Below, one piece after another: positions 40,226 to 49,800 of a DNA stretch of 64,000 bases; position 1 is the first letter of the stretch; every line of letters begins with the position of its first letter. A program made the position numbers and the translations under genes. Under the pieces are notes generated by a model. It ran no database searches, was not told the DNA's origin, and worked only from the letters and a program-made list of their open reading frames with translations. The DNA is from Bog-159 sp963707465 (GTDB lineage: Bacteria; Acidobacteriota; Terriglobia; Bryobacterales; Bryobacteraceae): NCBI GenBank assembly GCA_963707465.1, contig CAVPQK010000028.1, positions 62,001 through 126,000 of the forward strand, written 5' to 3'.

Positions 40226-43186
40226 TTGATTCGTTGGGCTTTCGCAGTTGCTGTTGCGTTACCCCTGTGCCTGGTTGGCGAATTGCTGCCGATTCGCTCC
40301 TATTCCACGGGTGAGGGACTGGCGTCGAACAGCATCGGCAAAATCGTAGCCGATTCGCGCGGCTTCATTTGGTTCTGCACGCCGGAAGGGTTGTCGCGCT
40401 TCGACGGTTACCGATTCGTCAACTTTGGCGATTCCGAGGGGCTGAAGCAGCGATTCGTGAGGGTGCTGCTGGAGACCCGTGGCGGCGAATACCTGGCGGG
40501 CACCCCAGACGGACTCATTCAATTCCGCGCCGAGGACGGCGGGAAATTCACTACGTATCTGCCGGGCGGCGACGCGCATGAAAACGCGGTCAACGCCCTG
40601 TTGCAGGATTCCGCCGGCAGAATCTGGTGCGGGACTGGCGGAGGTTTGTTTGAACTGGTGAGCGGGCATCGCTTCCGCCGCCAGCCCCTGGCCCCGCCGC
40701 CCGGACACCAGCGAGTGATGGTGACGAGTCTGATGGAGGACTTGAGCCACCGACTGTGGGTGGGCACCCGGCTGGGAATCTACGTGGTGGGGAGCGATGG
40801 CGCGGCCAAATACATCGAGATGCCGGGGGCAACCGAGAATGTGCGGGCGCTATTACAGGATCGCTACGGCAAGATTTGGGCAGCGACCCAAGACGGTTTG
40901 GTGGCGATGCGGGATGCGGACAAGGAGGGCAAGTTTGGCATTCAGCAGATCTACAGGGAGGCCGGGGGAGTAAGAGGCCTGGACGTGACCTCGCTTGCAG
41001 AGGGGCCGGATGGGAACCTGTGGGCCGGCGCCAGCGCCGGGATCGTCGAGTGGCTTCCCGGCAGCCCGACGCCGTCTCTGCGGATGCTCACGCGCGCCCA
41101 GGGACTGATTGACCGGCAGGTAAACTCCCTGGCCAGGGACCGCGCGGGGGATATGTGGGCGGGAACGGAAGCAGCCGGCGCGATGAAGATCCTGCACAGC
41201 GGATTCACTACATTCAGGGAGCAGGACGGGCTGGCGACGGACCGGGTGTGGTCGGTTTTCAAGGGCCGCGGCGGAACGATCCTGGCGGTGACGGCCTCGG
41301 AAAGCGTAAACGATGCCGTCAATCTATTCGATGGCGCCAGGTTCCACGCGGGGGACATAAAGGGTTTCAACAAGCAGGCATCCTGGGGACACAATATCCT
41401 GCTGCAGGCACGCACCGGCGTCTGGTGGGCGGCGACACAGGCGGGGCTCTGGACATACGCGGCAACCCCTGGAGGGACACTGCCCAGCGGAGAGCCAGAG
41501 GCTCGTTACGCGCGGGACCGGGCGGTGTATCAGGTCTTCGAGGATTCGAAGGGCCGCATTTGGGCTTCCGCGAGGGTTTTGCGGGGGGGCGGCTTGGAGA
41601 TCCTACGCTGGGACCCCGCTACAAATACCGCTTCATTCGTTCAAGGTGGCCCCAGTGGAAAAGACCCGGTCTACGCCATTGGCGAGGACCGTGACGGCAA
41701 CATCTGGATTGCCATGCCTGAGGACATGTATCGTTACGACGGCCGTCAATTCACGCGGTTCACGGCGAAGGATGGCGTGCCGCCTGGAATAAGCGATTTA
41801 TACGTGGACGGCGCGGGACGAATGTGGCTGGCTTCCGACAAAGGGCTCGACGTCATCGATCACCCTGGCAGTCCGCATTTCGGAGTGCGGTTGTACAGAA
41901 CCACGGATGGGCTTTCAAGCGACTCGGTGGTATGCATCACGGGGGACGCGACGGGGCGCATCTACGGCGCGACCGTTAAGGGGGTGGACCGTTTGGATCC
42001 GCGAACGGGTTACATCAAACAATTCTCGGTGGCGGACGGATTGGCGCGCGGAAACGTGACGTCGGCGGTCAGCGACGACGCCGGCAATCTCTGGTTCGCG
42101 ACCACGCAGGGTCTCTCGCGGCTGTCGCCAACCGCCGACCGGCCGCCGACGCGGCCTTCCATACGAATCACGGATCTGCGCATCGGGCGGGAGAGGTATC
42201 CGGTCTCGCCAGTGGGCGAGACGCGCATCCGGCGCGGAGATTTGCAACCTTCCCAGAATCTGTTTCAGGCGGCGTTTGTGGGTTTCAGCGACGAACCTGA
42301 AACGAATTTGCGCTACACATACACGCTGGAGGGCGGAGAGTCGGGCTGGCTGAAGCCAGGCACGGATCATGAGGTGAACTATCCCGGCCTGGAACCGGGG
42401 AACTACCACTTTCTGGTGAAAGCCGTGAATTCGGAAGGCCGGGAAAGCGAGACGCCGGCTGAGATCGATTTTACGATTTTGCCGCCGGTGTGGGGACGGT
42501 GGTGGTTCCGGCTGGCGGCGCTGCTGGTATTCGCCGCGCTGCTGTACGGCGCATACCGCTACAATTTGGAGCGTCTGCTGGAGGTGGAGCGGGTGCGCAC
42601 GCGCATCGCCACGGACCTGCACGACGATATCGGGAGCAGCTTGTCGGGGATGGCGCTGCTGAGCGAAGCGGTGAAGCAGCAGGTTGACGGCGCCCGGCCG
42701 GAAGCGTTCGAAATGGCGAGCGAAGTGGCGGCGATGGCGCGCGGCCTGGCGCGGTCGTTGAGCGACGTGGTGTGGTCCACCGATCCGCGGCGGGACGATC
42801 TGCGGAACGTGATCACGCGGGTGAGGCAGTCCGCCGCGGTGCTGGAAGCGCAAGGGATTGCGTGGTCGTTAGAGGAGCCCGCGGAGCCGCAAAAGGTGAA
42901 GCTGACTCCGGAACAGCGGCACCACTTGTTTCTGATCTTCAAGGAGGCGCTGAACAACATCGCGCGGCACGCAAAGTGCGCTTCGGCCAAACTGACGATC
43001 GCGGTGGAGGATGGGCGGCTGCGCGCCGAAATTGTGGACGATGGGCGCGGGTTCGGCGAGGCGGGAGATCAGGGGAACGGCCTGCACAATATGAAGCTGC
43101 GGGCGGAACAGATGGGCGGGCGCTTGAGCGTGGCGGCCGCGCCGGGGCGCGGAGTGCGGCTGGAACTGACGGTGCCGCTGAAATAG
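40226..43186 (+). CDS. Propeller-type sensor histidine kinase (Y_Y_Y, HisKA_3, HATPase)
   Basis: About 986 residues from a TTG start. Signal/anchor IRWAFAVAVALPLCLVGELL, then two-component-propeller blades (GEGLASNSIGKIVADSRGFI, GTPDGLIQFRAEDGG, many W-A-G/T-x-x-G repeats), a Y_Y_Y domain (LRYTYTLEGGESGWLKPGTD), a membrane helix (WFRLAALLVFAALLYGAYRY), HisKA_3 with phosphoacceptor in TDLHDDIGSSLSGMALL, and HATPase_c GNGLHNMKLRAEQMGGRLSV. It senses a periplasmic ligand. The open frame extends upstream through a palindrome, so I take TTG at 40226, which has GGGGGA just upstream. Partner regulator follows 150 bp downstream. Confidence 0.92.
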   Translation: MIRWAFAVAVALPLCLVGELLPIRSYSTGEGLASNSIGKIVADSRGFIWFCTPEGLSRFDGYRFVNFGDSEGLKQRFVRVLLETRGGEYLAGTPDGLIQFRAEDGGKFTTYLPGGDAHENAVNALLQDSAGRIWCGTGGGLFELVSGHRFRRQPLAPPPGHQRVMVTSLMEDLSHRLWVGTRLGIYVVGSDGAAKYIEMPGATENVRALLQDRYGKIWAATQDGLVAMRDADKEGKFGIQQIYREAGGVRGLDVTSLAEGPDGNLWAGASAGIVEWLPGSPTPSLRMLTRAQGLIDRQVNSLARDRAGDMWAGTEAAGAMKILHSGFTTFREQDGLATDRVWSVFKGRGGTILAVTASESVNDAVNLFDGARFHAGDIKGFNKQASWGHNILLQARTGVWWAATQAGLWTYAATPGGTLPSGEPEARYARDRAVYQVFEDSKGRIWASARVLRGGGLEILRWDPATNTASFVQGGPSGKDPVYAIGEDRDGNIWIAMPEDMYRYDGRQFTRFTAKDGVPPGISDLYVDGAGRMWLASDKGLDVIDHPGSPHFGVRLYRTTDGLSSDSVVCITGDATGRIYGATVKGVDRLDPRTGYIKQFSVADGLARGNVTSAVSDDAGNLWFATTQGLSRLSPTADRPPTRPSIRITDLRIGRERYPVSPVGETRIRRGDLQPSQNLFQAAFVGFSDEPETNLRYTYTLEGGESGWLKPGTDHEVNYPGLEPGNYHFLVKAVNSEGRESETPAEIDFTILPPVWGRWWFRLAALLVFAALLYGAYRYNLERLLEVERVRTRIATDLHDDIGSSLSGMALLSEAVKQQVDGARPEAFEMASEVAAMARGLARSLSDVVWSTDPRRDDLRNVITRVRQSAAVLEAQGIAWSLEEPAEPQKVKLTPEQRHHLFLIFKEALNNIARHAKCASAKLTIAVEDGRLRAEIVDDGRGFGEAGDQGNGLHNMKLRAEQMGGRLSVAAAPGRGVRLELTVPLK

Positions 43187-43216
43187 AGTGGCGAGCCCTT
43201 AGAAAGGCAGGCAGTG

Positions 43217-43320
43217 GGCGAGCTTCGCTCGCCTTAGGCCGATTAACAATCGGCCTGCAGGTTACCAATCTGCCCCACAGCAAATGGCGTCCAGAGGTGA
43301 GCTTCGCTCGCCTGCGCCAC
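43217..43320. repeat. Cluster of palindromes between sensor kinase and regulator
   Basis: GGCGAGCTTCGCTCGCC (43217-43233), AGGCCGATTAACAATCGGCCT (43236-43256) and a near copy GGTGAGCTTCGCTCGCC (43296-43312) form three hairpins, with CTGCCCCAC between. It may attenuate or insulate transcription between the two genes. Confidence 0.75.
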
Positions 43321-43333
43321 GGGCGATTACCGC

Positions 43334-44035
43334 ATGTCCATGCGGTTGTTTGGCGGGCGACGCAGTGTTAGCGTGAGACTACACGTGCCCACAGCAGGTT
43401 CGATTGCCGTAGCGCTCATTGACGACGAGCACGCCATCCGCAAGGGCTTGAGCCTGCTGATCGACGGCACTCCGGGCTATCGCTGCACAGGCGCTTTCGG
43501 GTCGGTGGAAGAGGCGCTACGGTCGCTGGGCGGGCAACCGCCGGACGTTTTGCTGCTGGACATCAACCTGGCCGGCATTCCCGGTTCCGAGGGCGCGCGG
43601 CTGCTCAGCGAAAAGTACCCGGCCATGCAGATCCTGATGCTTACCGTTCACGACGAGGATGAACACATCATGGAATCGCTGTGCAACGGCGCTACCGGTT
43701 ATCTGCTGAAGAGGATGCCGCCGGCCGATCTGCTGGGGGCGATTCGCGATGTGCATCAGGGCGGCGCACCGATGGCCCCGGAGGTTGCGCGCAAAGTTGT
43801 GCGGTTGTTCCGCAAGACCGGTCCAATCGAGAAGATCGACCATGACCTGACGCCGCACGAGGTGCGGTTGCTGGGATTGCTGGCGGAGGGCCACAGTTAC
43901 CAGGCCGTCGCGGACCGCCTGCAGGTGAGTATCAACACGATCCGCGATCACATCCGCAGCGTCTACGACAAGCTGCACGTGCATTCGAAGACGGAAGCCG
44001 TGCGCAAGGCTCTGAAGAGCCGCATCATCTCCTGA
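43334..44035 (+). CDS. NarL/LuxR-type response regulator
   Basis: About 220-233 residues. Receiver: VALIDDEHAIRKGLSLLIDG, the phosphorylation Asp in VLLLDINLAGIP, ILMLTVHDEDEHIMESL with Thr, and GYLLKRMPPADLLGAI with Lys. C-terminal LuxR HTH: LTPHEVRLLGLLAEGHSYQA followed by VADRLQVSINTIRDHIRSVY. Likely partner of the kinase upstream. The first ~13 residues look non-family; GTG at 43373 is a possible alternative start. Confidence 0.93.
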   Translation: MSMRLFGGRRSVSVRLHVPTAGSIAVALIDDEHAIRKGLSLLIDGTPGYRCTGAFGSVEEALRSLGGQPPDVLLLDINLAGIPGSEGARLLSEKYPAMQILMLTVHDEDEHIMESLCNGATGYLLKRMPPADLLGAIRDVHQGGAPMAPEVARKVVRLFRKTGPIEKIDHDLTPHEVRLLGLLAEGHSYQAVADRLQVSINTIRDHIRSVYDKLHVHSKTEAVRKALKSRIIS

Positions 44036-44141
44036 TCTCTTCCTCCTCTCCATCCGTTCCGGGAATCCCGGCCAATCGCCACAAAGCCGCATGATCATGC
44101 TATGGCGAGTCCGCCAGGGCCAGCGTAGGATCAGGTTGTTG

Positions 44142-44248
44142 GCGCGGCCTCGGGAAAATGGAACGTCAGGATCGAGTTGACGGATTCCGTGCCGGGTACG
44201 ACGCAATCCGTCGCGCTCACGGGCAGCGGCTCTACCGAAGCGACATGA
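44142..44248 (+). pseudogene. Remnant of a choice-of-anchor/Ig-like domain
   Basis: In one frame the sequence reads AASGKWNVRIELTDSVPGTT then QSVALTGSGSTEAT and a stop, matching the last strands of ASPM-SPD2-Hydin-like domains (compare VSNIALSGYMDG in the 46860 gene). No start or upstream continuation exists, so it is a 3' fragment of a lost surface protein. Confidence 0.6.
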
Positions 44249-44320
44249 AGCGTTTAGAAAGGGAACATCGTATGAAAACGGAAACCTCGACGTATTTCGC
44301 ATGCTCCAAGGAGGCACGCC

Positions 44321-45958
44321 GTGGCTGAATATTTGTGGACCGCATTCGTGGCCAACAGCTCGGGACAAAACGTCCTGGTCAGTGCATCCCCCGATGGAGC
44401 TACCTGGCAACCGAACCTGGACATCAATCAGGCCACCGGGTTCGCGCCATCCCTGGCAATGTTCAAAGACCGACTCTACGCGGCCTTCATCGCCAACGAC
44501 TCCGGACAAAATGTGCTCATCCACTCCACCGCGGACGGGATCCACTGGGCGCCCTTAAACGGCGATGCGGGAGCCGCTGCCGACATTCATCAGGCAAGCG
44601 GGTCGGCGCCTTCGCTCGCCGTGTTCCAAGACAAGCTATGGGTCGCATTCATTGCGAACGACGGCGGAAACAACGTTCTGGTTTGCTCCTCCAACCTCGA
44701 CGGATCGTTCCCGTCTGGCAACCTTGACATTCAACAGGCCAGCAACGGATCGGCGCCATCGCTGGCGGTGTTCAACGGCCGCCTCTACATCGCCTTCATC
44801 GCCAATAACTCCGGACAAAATGTGCTTATCTACTCCACCAAGGATGGGACCCACTGGGAGCCCTTAAACGGCAACGCGGGAGACAATGCGGACATTCATC
44901 AGGCCAGCAACGGATCGGCGCCATCGTTGGCGGCATTCGGGCCGAACCTATGGGTCGCGTACATTGCAAACAACAGCGGGAACAATGTTCTGGTTTCCTC
45001 CTCCGCCGATGGATTCGCCCGCAACCAGGACATCCAGCAGGCGAGCAACGGATGGGCGCCGTCGCTGGCGGCGTTCAACGGCCGCCTCTACGTGGCCTTC
45101 ATCGCCAACGACTCCGGCCAAAACGTGCTAGTCTGCTCGAGCGGCGAGGGGCAAGCCTGGGAGCCTTTAAATGGGACGGCGGGAAACAACCCGGACATTC
45201 ATCAGGCGAGCGGGTTCGCTCCGTCGCTGGCGGTGGCCCCATTCTCGTATTGGCCAACCTCCCCCACGGGCCTGACGAGCAATCTCAACTATTTTTTCAC
45301 CCGCAAAGACCGGCACGACATATTGGGGCTGTCTATCACGATTACCATTTCAGAGGATATGGTTTTCGATGCGGCCTCCGGTCATTTTACGGGCTTTTCG
45401 TTCCAACTGAACGCTTATTCGCACACGAATAAAAATTGCGCCTTCCAACAGTACACCTTAGACTGCGTGAACGGCGAACTAACCGGAGTGATCAATATCT
45501 TTGACGGGAAGCGGAACGTGATCCTCAACGATCAGCAAGGGTTGGCCTCGATACCCGGCGGCCGGCTTCGCGTCAACACAAAGCTCACTATCACGCTTCT
45601 GTACGACACCGAGGACAGGGTCATCGGGGCGACCTTCACAGTCCCAGATTCCCAAGGTCAGCTCGTGCCGACAGTCATGCCGTCGAACCTGCCGACGGAA
45701 AACACAGCGGCTATCGTCGCCTTTCAGCTCAATATAGTAGGGCCTTTCAACAGCGAGAGCGCCGTGCTCACATCGGGGGCGGGGACGATTGGATACAGCG
45801 CGGCTAACGGTCTGGTGGCTAGCACCAATAGACCGACATTCGCCGAATTCGGACGCGGCGGCACGGCTGAGACGGCTAACACCTTCTATGGCACGTTGCC
45901 CTCGACCGAGAGCCATACCTTTACCCAAACGTTCAAGGTGGGATCGGTCCCGGCATAA
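44321..45958 (+). CDS. Six-repeat propeller/lectin-like protein
   Basis: 545 residues. The GTG start follows AAGGAGG by 8 bp. From residue 5 the N-terminal ~300 residues are six blades alternating between two types: LWVAFIANDGGNNVLVCSS-type (with LDIQQAS) and LYIAFIANNSGQNVLIYST-type (with PLNG and DIHQAS). They make three two-blade units of about 100 residues. The C-terminal half (FFTRKDRHDILGLSITITIS to the end) is a separate beta-rich domain. No signal peptide is seen, although a carbohydrate-binding surface role is the obvious guess. It heads a group of three cell-surface-like genes. Confidence 0.8.
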   Translation: MAEYLWTAFVANSSGQNVLVSASPDGATWQPNLDINQATGFAPSLAMFKDRLYAAFIANDSGQNVLIHSTADGIHWAPLNGDAGAAADIHQASGSAPSLAVFQDKLWVAFIANDGGNNVLVCSSNLDGSFPSGNLDIQQASNGSAPSLAVFNGRLYIAFIANNSGQNVLIYSTKDGTHWEPLNGNAGDNADIHQASNGSAPSLAAFGPNLWVAYIANNSGNNVLVSSSADGFARNQDIQQASNGWAPSLAAFNGRLYVAFIANDSGQNVLVCSSGEGQAWEPLNGTAGNNPDIHQASGFAPSLAVAPFSYWPTSPTGLTSNLNYFFTRKDRHDILGLSITITISEDMVFDAASGHFTGFSFQLNAYSHTNKNCAFQQYTLDCVNGELTGVINIFDGKRNVILNDQQGLASIPGGRLRVNTKLTITLLYDTEDRVIGATFTVPDSQGQLVPTVMPSNLPTENTAAIVAFQLNIVGPFNSESAVLTSGAGTIGYSAANGLVASTNRPTFAEFGRGGTAETANTFYGTLPSTESHTFTQTFKVGSVPA

Positions 45959-46037
45959 AGGGAACCGGAACTAAGTGTTTGGAAAGGAACATAACATCTT
46001 GTGGACCGCACCGAATTCAACTAAGGAGACAACCGAA

Positions 46038-46778
46038 ATGAAACCCAGAATGATGAAGCGCAATTCGCAGTTCCAGAGCTCGCTGCCAGCCGTGTGCAAC
46101 GTTCTACTCATGCTCTGCGCGGGGCAGGCAGGTCTCGCCCAGCAGAGCGCGACGGACAAGCCGGCTGCCGCAGCCCCCGCCAAGCCGGGCGGCGAAGGCA
46201 TCAAAGTGCACGGCCACTGGATCATCGACGTAAAAAACCGGGACGGATCGCTCGCCCAGCATCGCGACTTTGAAAACTCGCTCGCGGACGGAGGGCAATT
46301 CCTGGCTGGGTTGGCCTCCGGGTATACGTCCTTTGGCGGTTATGCCATAGTCCTCGTCGGCAATGCCTGCCCTATCCCCTTCAGTGGGAACAACACCAAT
46401 TGCTATTTCGTTCAAAGCGGGGCTTCGTCCCTCGAATGCGTTGGTGGCCTGGTCACCTGTATTGGCGCCCTCACAGTCGCGGCTAACCTCACAGGAACCG
46501 GAACCCCGGCGTACTCGATAGTGCTGTCTGGTTCAGGGACAGTTCCCCTGGCAGGGACGATTTCCGCGGTGCAGACCCAATATAACAACTGCTACTCCGG
46601 CAGCAGTCCCACCAGCCCTTCACCCGCGAGCCCTGCCTCCTGTATCTCGACAGGCGCCCCCGGCGGCAGTGGTCTTGACGGGGGCCAGGGTAACTTTACC
46701 GGGACTACCCTTGCGGTGCCGCTTGCCGTCGCCTCCGGCCAGATCATCCAGGTCACGGTAACCATCAGCTTCTCCTGA
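46038..46778 (+). CDS. Secreted hypothetical protein
   Basis: 246 residues. The ATG at 46038 has AAGGAG upstream; a signal peptide lies in PAVCNVLLMLCAGQAGLAQQ. Mature part: KVHGHWIIDVKNRDGSLAQH then RDFENSLADGGQFLAGLASG, a pattern I have seen in secreted acidobacterial hypotheticals but cannot name. The remainder is Gly/Ser/Thr-rich with several Cys. Located 79 bp after the six-repeat protein and 81 bp before the Ig-repeat protein, in the same direction. Confidence 0.75.
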   Translation: MKPRMMKRNSQFQSSLPAVCNVLLMLCAGQAGLAQQSATDKPAAAAPAKPGGEGIKVHGHWIIDVKNRDGSLAQHRDFENSLADGGQFLAGLASGYTSFGGYAIVLVGNACPIPFSGNNTNCYFVQSGASSLECVGGLVTCIGALTVAANLTGTGTPAYSIVLSGSGTVPLAGTISAVQTQYNNCYSGSSPTSPSPASPASCISTGAPGGSGLDGGQGNFTGTTLAVPLAVASGQIIQVTVTISFS

Positions 46779-46859
46779 TATATGGGACGCCGTCGCTGAG
46801 GCATGTTGCATATCCCCCTCATCCCTCGCCGGCGCGATCCGCCGGCCAAAGGAGTTGCC

Positions 46860-49800
46860 ATGAGATTTCGATTTCACGACGAAATGCCCGCCTCCCCGCG
46901 CCTTCCCGCGTGGGTATGCCTGGCCGCGGCCTGTTTCCCCGGCATTGCCGCGGCCCTGGATACGGCCACTCCCAGCCAACCGTATCTCGCCTTCAACGCG
47001 GCCGAGGTAGGCATTTCTCCCACCGCGGCGCAGCAGTTGACCGCATCGTTTGCCGTGACGGGCAGCGATACGCCCACCGCTACGGTACACTACGGCCACG
47101 ACTACACGCCCGGCGTGGTGAATTGCACGCCCAGCGGGGGCGTCCAATCCTGCACCGTGGCGGTCTCATTTATACCCACCCTGCCGGGAGTGCGTAAAGA
47201 CGCGCTTTTTCTCATGGACGGCACAGCCATTATCGCCACGGTGTATCTGGGCGGCATCGGGCAGGCCCCGCTGGCGCTGGTGCAGCCGGGCGTGGTCTCG
47301 ACGACGGTACCCTCCTCCGGCCTAAACCAATATGACTCCGCCATCGACGAGAATGGCACCGCGTACATTGTTTTCACCTATGGCCCGTCCGGCAGCAATG
47401 TGTACAGCGTGACCAGCGCAGGCGTGGCCAGCGTGGTGCCGGTGACCGTCAGTGGGCCGGATGGCATTGCCATCGACGGCGCCGGGATACTCTACATCTC
47501 TCAGGGCACCGATGAACTGATTACCTGGAATACGGTCACCCAAACGCAGGGTGCGCTCCCGCTGGTACCGATGTCTTACTGCTCAAAATTTGAAAATCTC
47601 TTTGGAGTCGCGACCGACTCCAAAGGCGGTGTCTTCACCATCGAGACCAGGTGCAACAATCTGTTCGAATTCACGTCCGGCGGGAGCCTGGTGACCACTG
47701 CCTTCAGCGCGGCCATCACCGGGATTCCTCAAATCGCCGTAGACGGCGCCGGAGATGTATTTTTCAGCGGAAATGACGTCCTCTTCGAGATCCCCTTCGG
47801 CGGCGTCCAAGCCCAGATCAACACAGCGGTAGGCGTCTCGACTGGCCTGGCTGTCGATGCGGCCGATTCCGTCTACGCCACGCGATACGCGGGAGGCGGC
47901 GTCGCCGAACTGCCGGCCGCGAGTTATGCCGCTTCGCAGGCGTCGCTCGATCCCACGGCCAACCCTACCGGACTCGGCCTCGGATCGAACGGCATGCTGT
48001 ATGTGGGCAACTACCAGAACCTGGACAAAGTGGACCGTTCCCAGGGCGCGATCAACTTCGGATTGCAGTCCACCGTGGGCGTCGCCAGCGCCCCGCAAAC
48101 CATCCAGATCTATAACGGCGGCAACGAGGCGCTGACCGTTTCGAATATCGCGCTTACCGGCTCCGCTTCCGGATTTGCCATCGAGCAGGCTTCGGGCAAC
48201 AACTGCGCCGGCGCAATGGTGATTTTGCCGGGCGCCTATTGCGAAGTTGAGGTGGTCCTCACGCCGGTGCATGTGGGCACGGTAACGGGCAGCATCGCCG
48301 TCACCACCAATTCGCTGAACCAGCCGGCCGCGGTATCCAACATCGCGCTCTCCGGTTATATGGACGGCGCATGGATCGTAGCCACGCCGAACCCGCTGGC
48401 GTTTGGGAACCAGCAGCTCAATATTCCAGCCGTGATGAGCGAGACGCTCACCAACACCGGCTACATCTACGCGGCCACCGTCCCAGCTCCCAGCTCAAAC
48501 AACGGCGCGTTCAGCGCGGGCCTTGGCAACTGTCCCGCCAGCCTTGCGGTGGGCGCTTCCTGCCAGCTCAGCATCACATTCGATCCCACGCTGTCGCAGG
48601 CTTACAACGGTACGATCAGCTTCACCTCAGTCGGCAACGGAGTGAGTCAGCCGGTGAGCTTTGCCGTCACCGGCATTGGCGGCGTGCCCAACGGATCCCT
48701 TGCGCCGAATCCCGCTGTATTCGCCAACCAGAACATCAACTCCACTTCGGGTCCGCTGGCCGTCACTCTCACCAACACCGGCACCGCGACGCTCACAGGC
48801 ATCGTCCCCAGCATCACCGGCGCGGAAGCCAGCGCGTTTGGCATCTTTGCGGCGTCAAACGCGTGCGGCACCTCGCTCGCCGCGGCATCGAGCTGTTACA
48901 TCTACGTCACCTTCACGCCGCTCGCGGGGACCAACTACACGGCGACGCTCTCGGTGGCCGACAACGCCCCCGGGCAGCCGCAAACGGCCACGCTGACGGG
49001 GACCGGAATTGCGACCCAAAATCTTGCCATCAACGAAGTGATTCACACCACGGATGCCCCGGTGCCGAATCCAGCGACCATGCTGAATATCGCCGAGGTC
49101 GTTCACACCATGGACGCGCCCGTTTTCGCCGGTACGCCTACGCAGTTGCAGTTAACCCAGCAGCCGACGGGCGGCACGGTGGGATCGCCGATCGGCAACG
49201 TGGTAGTGCAGGTGGAGAACGCCTCAGGGAGCGTGGTTTCAGGGTCGACCGCGGCGGTGACGATTGCCTCGAGCCCGGCCGGAGTTGGCGGCACGCTGAC
49301 CGTGAATGCGGTTGGCGGGATCGCCACGTTTAGCAACCTGGTGTTCAACGCTGTCAACAGCTACACGCTGACCGCCTCGGCCGCCGGCTTGACATCGGCC
49401 ATCAGCTCGGCCATTTCGATCGCCAAAGGCAGCCAGACAATCGCTTTCGCTCCCCTGCCGAACCAGCCTTTCGGCACACCGCCATTCGTTGTTAGCGCCA
49501 CGGCGACTTCCGGCCTGCCGGTGCGCTTCGCATCGGCAACCAAGCCGATTTGCACGGTGTCCGGAAACACCGTGACGCTGGTCGCGGTAGGGCAATGCTC
49601 GATCCAGGCGAGCCAGCCGGGTAATGCCAACTATCTGGCCGCTACGCCGGTAACGCAGAGCTTCCAGGTGACTAAAGACAGCCAGACGATCACATTTGGC
49701 GCGCTACCAAGCCAGGCGTTCGGAACCACGCCATTTGCGATCAGCGCGACGGCGAGTTCCGGACTTCCCGTGAGCTTTGCCTCCACGACCGCGACGATTT

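Noticed and set aside
41915..42853. A 312-codon open frame antisense to the sensor kinase
   Set aside because: Arg/His-rich shadow of a well-supported kinase.
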